The position numbers and the translations under genes are program-made. A stretch of 64,000 nt of DNA from Haloplanus sp. HW8-1. GTDB taxonomy: Archaea; Halobacteriota; Halobacteria; Halobacteriales; Haloferacaceae. The notes under the pieces are model-generated. The model saw nothing but the letters and a program-made list of their open reading frames with translations, was not told where the DNA came from and searched no databases. This document shows, piece after piece, positions 62,748-64,000 of the stretch (position 1 is its first letter; each line of letters opens with the position of its first letter). The stretch covers positions 186,001 to 250,000 of the forward strand of contig NZ_CP098518.1 in assembly GCF_023703795.1 (NCBI RefSeq). The letters run 5' to 3'.

Positions 62748-63238
62748 GCGTCAGCCACCGGGTCGGGTCCGATCATCAACTCGCCCGTCTCCTCCAGATC
62801 GGGATCGTCCTCGAGGAGGTCGTCGAGGCGCGGGCCCACCATCACTACCAGTCGCTCGACGCCGACCGGACGCTCGATCCCGAGATCGAAGCGCTCCTGG
62901 CCGACGCCGCCGAGGAGTCGGCCACCCACCGCGAGCGACTGGAGGCGGTGATCGCCGACCTCGACGCGGAGTCCATCCCCTTCGAGGACATCGAGACGCT
63001 CGTCGAGGCACAGTACGCCCAGACGAAGCCCGACGACTTCGACGGCGTTCTCTACGATCAGCTCTGTAACGAGGAGACGGCGTACAAGTTCTACGACGAC
63101 CTCGTATCGGCGATCGAGGCCAGCGACGCCCGGTTCTCCGTGGACCGGGACCGACTGCTCGACGTGTTGCGGTCGATCCGTGAGGAGGAGGCCGACGGCG
63201 TCGAAGAGGTGACGAAAATCATGGAGAAACGCGATTAG
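62744..63238 (+). CDS. Ferritin-like diiron four-helix protein
   Basis: 164 residues, all helical. Metal-site residues are visible as IVLEEVVEARAHHHY and AEESATHRERLEAV (Glu-X3-His type), with further Glu in LCNEETAYKFYDD. It likely stores or oxidises iron, or binds another metal in the ferritin/rubrerythrin fold, and sits next to the SUF genes and a DtxR regulator. ATG 62744 is chosen; GTG 62729 is also in frame. Confidence 0.82.
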   Translation: MSVSHRVGSDHQLARLLQIGIVLEEVVEARAHHHYQSLDADRTLDPEIEALLADAAEESATHRERLEAVIADLDAESIPFEDIETLVEAQYAQTKPDDFDGVLYDQLCNEETAYKFYDDLVSAIEASDARFSVDRDRLLDVLRSIREEEADGVEEVTKIMEKRD

Positions 63239-63240
63239 CG

Positions 63241-63675
63241 ATGAACACGGCAGACCAGTACCTCAAGGCGATCTATCTGATCCAGGAGATGGAGGACGGT
63301 CCGGCGGCGACGGGGGCGCTCGCGGACATGCTCGACGTGAGCCCCGCCAGCGCCAACGAGATGATCGGCAAACTCGAGGCCCGAGAACTTGCGGAACACG
63401 AGAAGTACAAGGGCGTCCGCCTTACCGACGAGGGAATCGCCCGGGCCCGTGACGCACTCCAGACGTACTGCATCATCGAGCGGTTCCTCGCGAACGTCCT
63501 CGACGTTGAGGACTTCCAGGGAGAGGCCCGCGAACTCGAAGCCGTCATCGACGATACGGTCGCCGACCGTCTCGACACGATCATCGACCGAAATCCGAAC
63601 TGTCCGGACTGCTTCGACGCCGAGACCGACGCCTGCCGCGAACTCGAAGTCGAGTGTGAACCCCCGGCCGACTGA
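63241..63675 (+). CDS. DtxR/SirR-family metal-dependent transcriptional regulator
   Basis: 144 residues. The winged helix reads DQYLKAIYLIQEMEDGPAAT, LADMLDVSPASANEMIGKLE, with the helical dimer/metal domain after (CIIERFLANVLDVEDFQGEA). The tail carries Cys residues (NPNCPDCFD, DACREL, VEC), possibly an extra metal site. It would sense Fe(II) or Mn(II) and control iron genes; it starts 3 bp after the ferritin-like stop, so one unit is likely. Confidence 0.92.
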   Translation: MNTADQYLKAIYLIQEMEDGPAATGALADMLDVSPASANEMIGKLEARELAEHEKYKGVRLTDEGIARARDALQTYCIIERFLANVLDVEDFQGEARELEAVIDDTVADRLDTIIDRNPNCPDCFDAETDACRELEVECEPPAD

Positions 63676-63690
63676 CGGCGCGAAAGACGG

Positions 63691-63697
63691 GATTTAT
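63691..63697 (+). promoter_or_regulatory. TATA box for tRNA-Gln
   Basis: GATTTAT followed by ACG, with CGAAA (BRE-like) just upstream at 63681-63685. It lies about 85 bp before the tRNA, giving a 5' leader for RNase P to remove. Confidence 0.4.
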
Positions 63698-63780
63698 ACG
63701 TGACGGCTGCCGAACGTCGAGACGACGTTCCGTGGTGGCGAAGGGAACGGCCCCCGAGTCTCGCGGGACGGCGGATCGGA

Positions 63781-63853
63781 AGTCCCGTGGTGTAGCGGCC
63801 AATCATCTGGGCCTTTGGAGCCCAGGACGGCGGTTCGAATCCGCCCGGGACTA
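63781..63853 (+). tRNA. tRNA-Gln (anticodon TTG)
   Basis: A 73-nt cloverleaf without encoded CCA. The acceptor AGTCCCG pairs with CGGGACT; the anticodon stem TGGGC/GCCCA holds loop CTTTGGA with TTG at 63815-63817; the T arm is GGCGG-TTCGAAT-CCGCC. Discriminator A. In archaea it is usually charged with Glu and amidated by GatDE. Its last 24 bases recur 101 bp downstream. Confidence 0.93.
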
Positions 63854-63854
63854 T
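63830..63854 (+). repeat. 25-bp direct repeat, first copy (3' end of tRNA-Gln)
   Basis: This covers the T loop, acceptor and one base after the tRNA and is identical to 63931-63955. Duplicated tRNA 3' ends are the usual mark of integrase-mediated insertion at a tRNA gene. Confidence 0.85.
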
Positions 63855-63912
63855 TCTGCTGCGACCGGACGTGAGCAGCGAATAGCGGACGGTGGATTCG
63901 ATCCCAGAGGAC

Positions 63913-63932
63913 GCGAGGATTCGTGTCCTCGC
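63913..63932. repeat. Hairpin just before the second tRNA 3' copy
   Basis: GCGAGGA-TTCGTG-TCCTCGC: a perfect 7-bp stem with six-base loop, ending in the first bases of the second 25-bp copy. It could be an arm of a decayed tRNA or an att-site accessory fold. Confidence 0.45.
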
Positions 63933-63955
63933 GGTTCGAATCCGCCCGGGACTAT
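63931..63955 (+). repeat. 25-bp direct repeat, second copy (orphan tRNA 3' end)
   Basis: The same 25 bases as 63830-63854, without a matching 5' acceptor, so not a working tRNA. The 76 bp between copies are too short for an integrated element; this is a remnant, a tandem att site or a truncated tRNA duplicate. Confidence 0.8.
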
Positions 63956-64000
63956 CGTGTGCCGAACAACCCCGTGAGGCGCCGATATCTTCAGCGGTTC

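Noticed and set aside
63931-63955. Second tRNA gene at the right edge
   Set aside because: Only the T arm and acceptor 3' half are present; no pairing 5' acceptor strand or D arm was found upstream.

Overview
The window is high-GC euryarchaeal DNA from an extreme halophile (class Halobacteria). The evidence is acid-rich proteins dense in Asp/Glu, archaeal-only genes (PAN, TFE, GGGP synthase, pantoate kinase, family B DNA polymerase with inteins), and many genes with a TATA-like box about 27-30 bp before the start codon, the pattern of leaderless haloarchaeal transcripts. The block from PAN through mre11-rad50, polB, sufCBD and a DtxR regulator matches, from memory, the gene order of Haloferax volcanii. 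A Haloferacales-type host is therefore likely, but the genus cannot be fixed from sequence alone.

Layout. 1-0.93 kb: the 5' part of an IclR-type regulator on the minus strand, broken by an in-frame stop, then about 670 bp without a convincing gene. 0.93-12.4 kb: a CBS-domain site-2 protease, a Tat-exported beta-propeller protein, a cupin, an archaeal SF2 helicase, a hotdog thioesterase, a 3-hydroxyacyl-CoA dehydrogenase, and a minus-strand acyl-CoA operon (acyl-CoA dehydrogenase, acyl-CoA carboxylase beta subunit, MaoC hydratase), then a pilin-like protein. 12.5-24.3 kb: gatB, a compact four-gene operon of unknown function (14.1-16.6 kb), topoisomerase I, GGGP synthase, an enolase-superfamily enzyme, aspS, and the two archaeal CoA genes pantoate kinase and phosphopantothenate synthetase. 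24.3-36.5 kb: an aminotransferase, a methyltransferase, metG, pyk, small membrane proteins, tfe with a coupled DUF2110 gene, a lipoprotein, a CinA-type protein, an ATP-NAD kinase homologue and a PhoU regulator. 36.5-46.7 kb: an LEA-type protein, squalene synthase, coxC with a divergent membrane-protein pair, a CDGSH protein, a repeat-bearing 729-residue protein, a small regulator, purA and several tiny genes. 46.75-63.7 kb: PAN, a small wHTH protein, a mre11-rad50 operon, polB with two inteins, the SUF iron-sulphur assembly genes, a ferritin-like protein and a DtxR regulator. The right edge holds tRNA-Gln(TTG) and a second copy of its 3' end.

Most of the window is housekeeping: translation (gatB, aspS, metG, tRNA-Gln), replication and repair (polB, mre11, rad50, topA), transcription (tfe), protein turnover (PAN), cofactors and lipids (CoA, GGGP, squalene) and Fe-S supply with iron control. 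The less expected parts are the PASTA/HhH operon at 14.1-16.6 kb with an inverted repeat in its promoter, AT-rich codon scars at the two empty intein sites of polB, a leaderless 15-codon ORF ahead of the ferritin-like gene, a TFE whose zinc-ribbon cysteines are largely gone, and the duplicated tRNA 3' end. No CRISPR array, insertion sequence, rRNA or replication origin was recognised.
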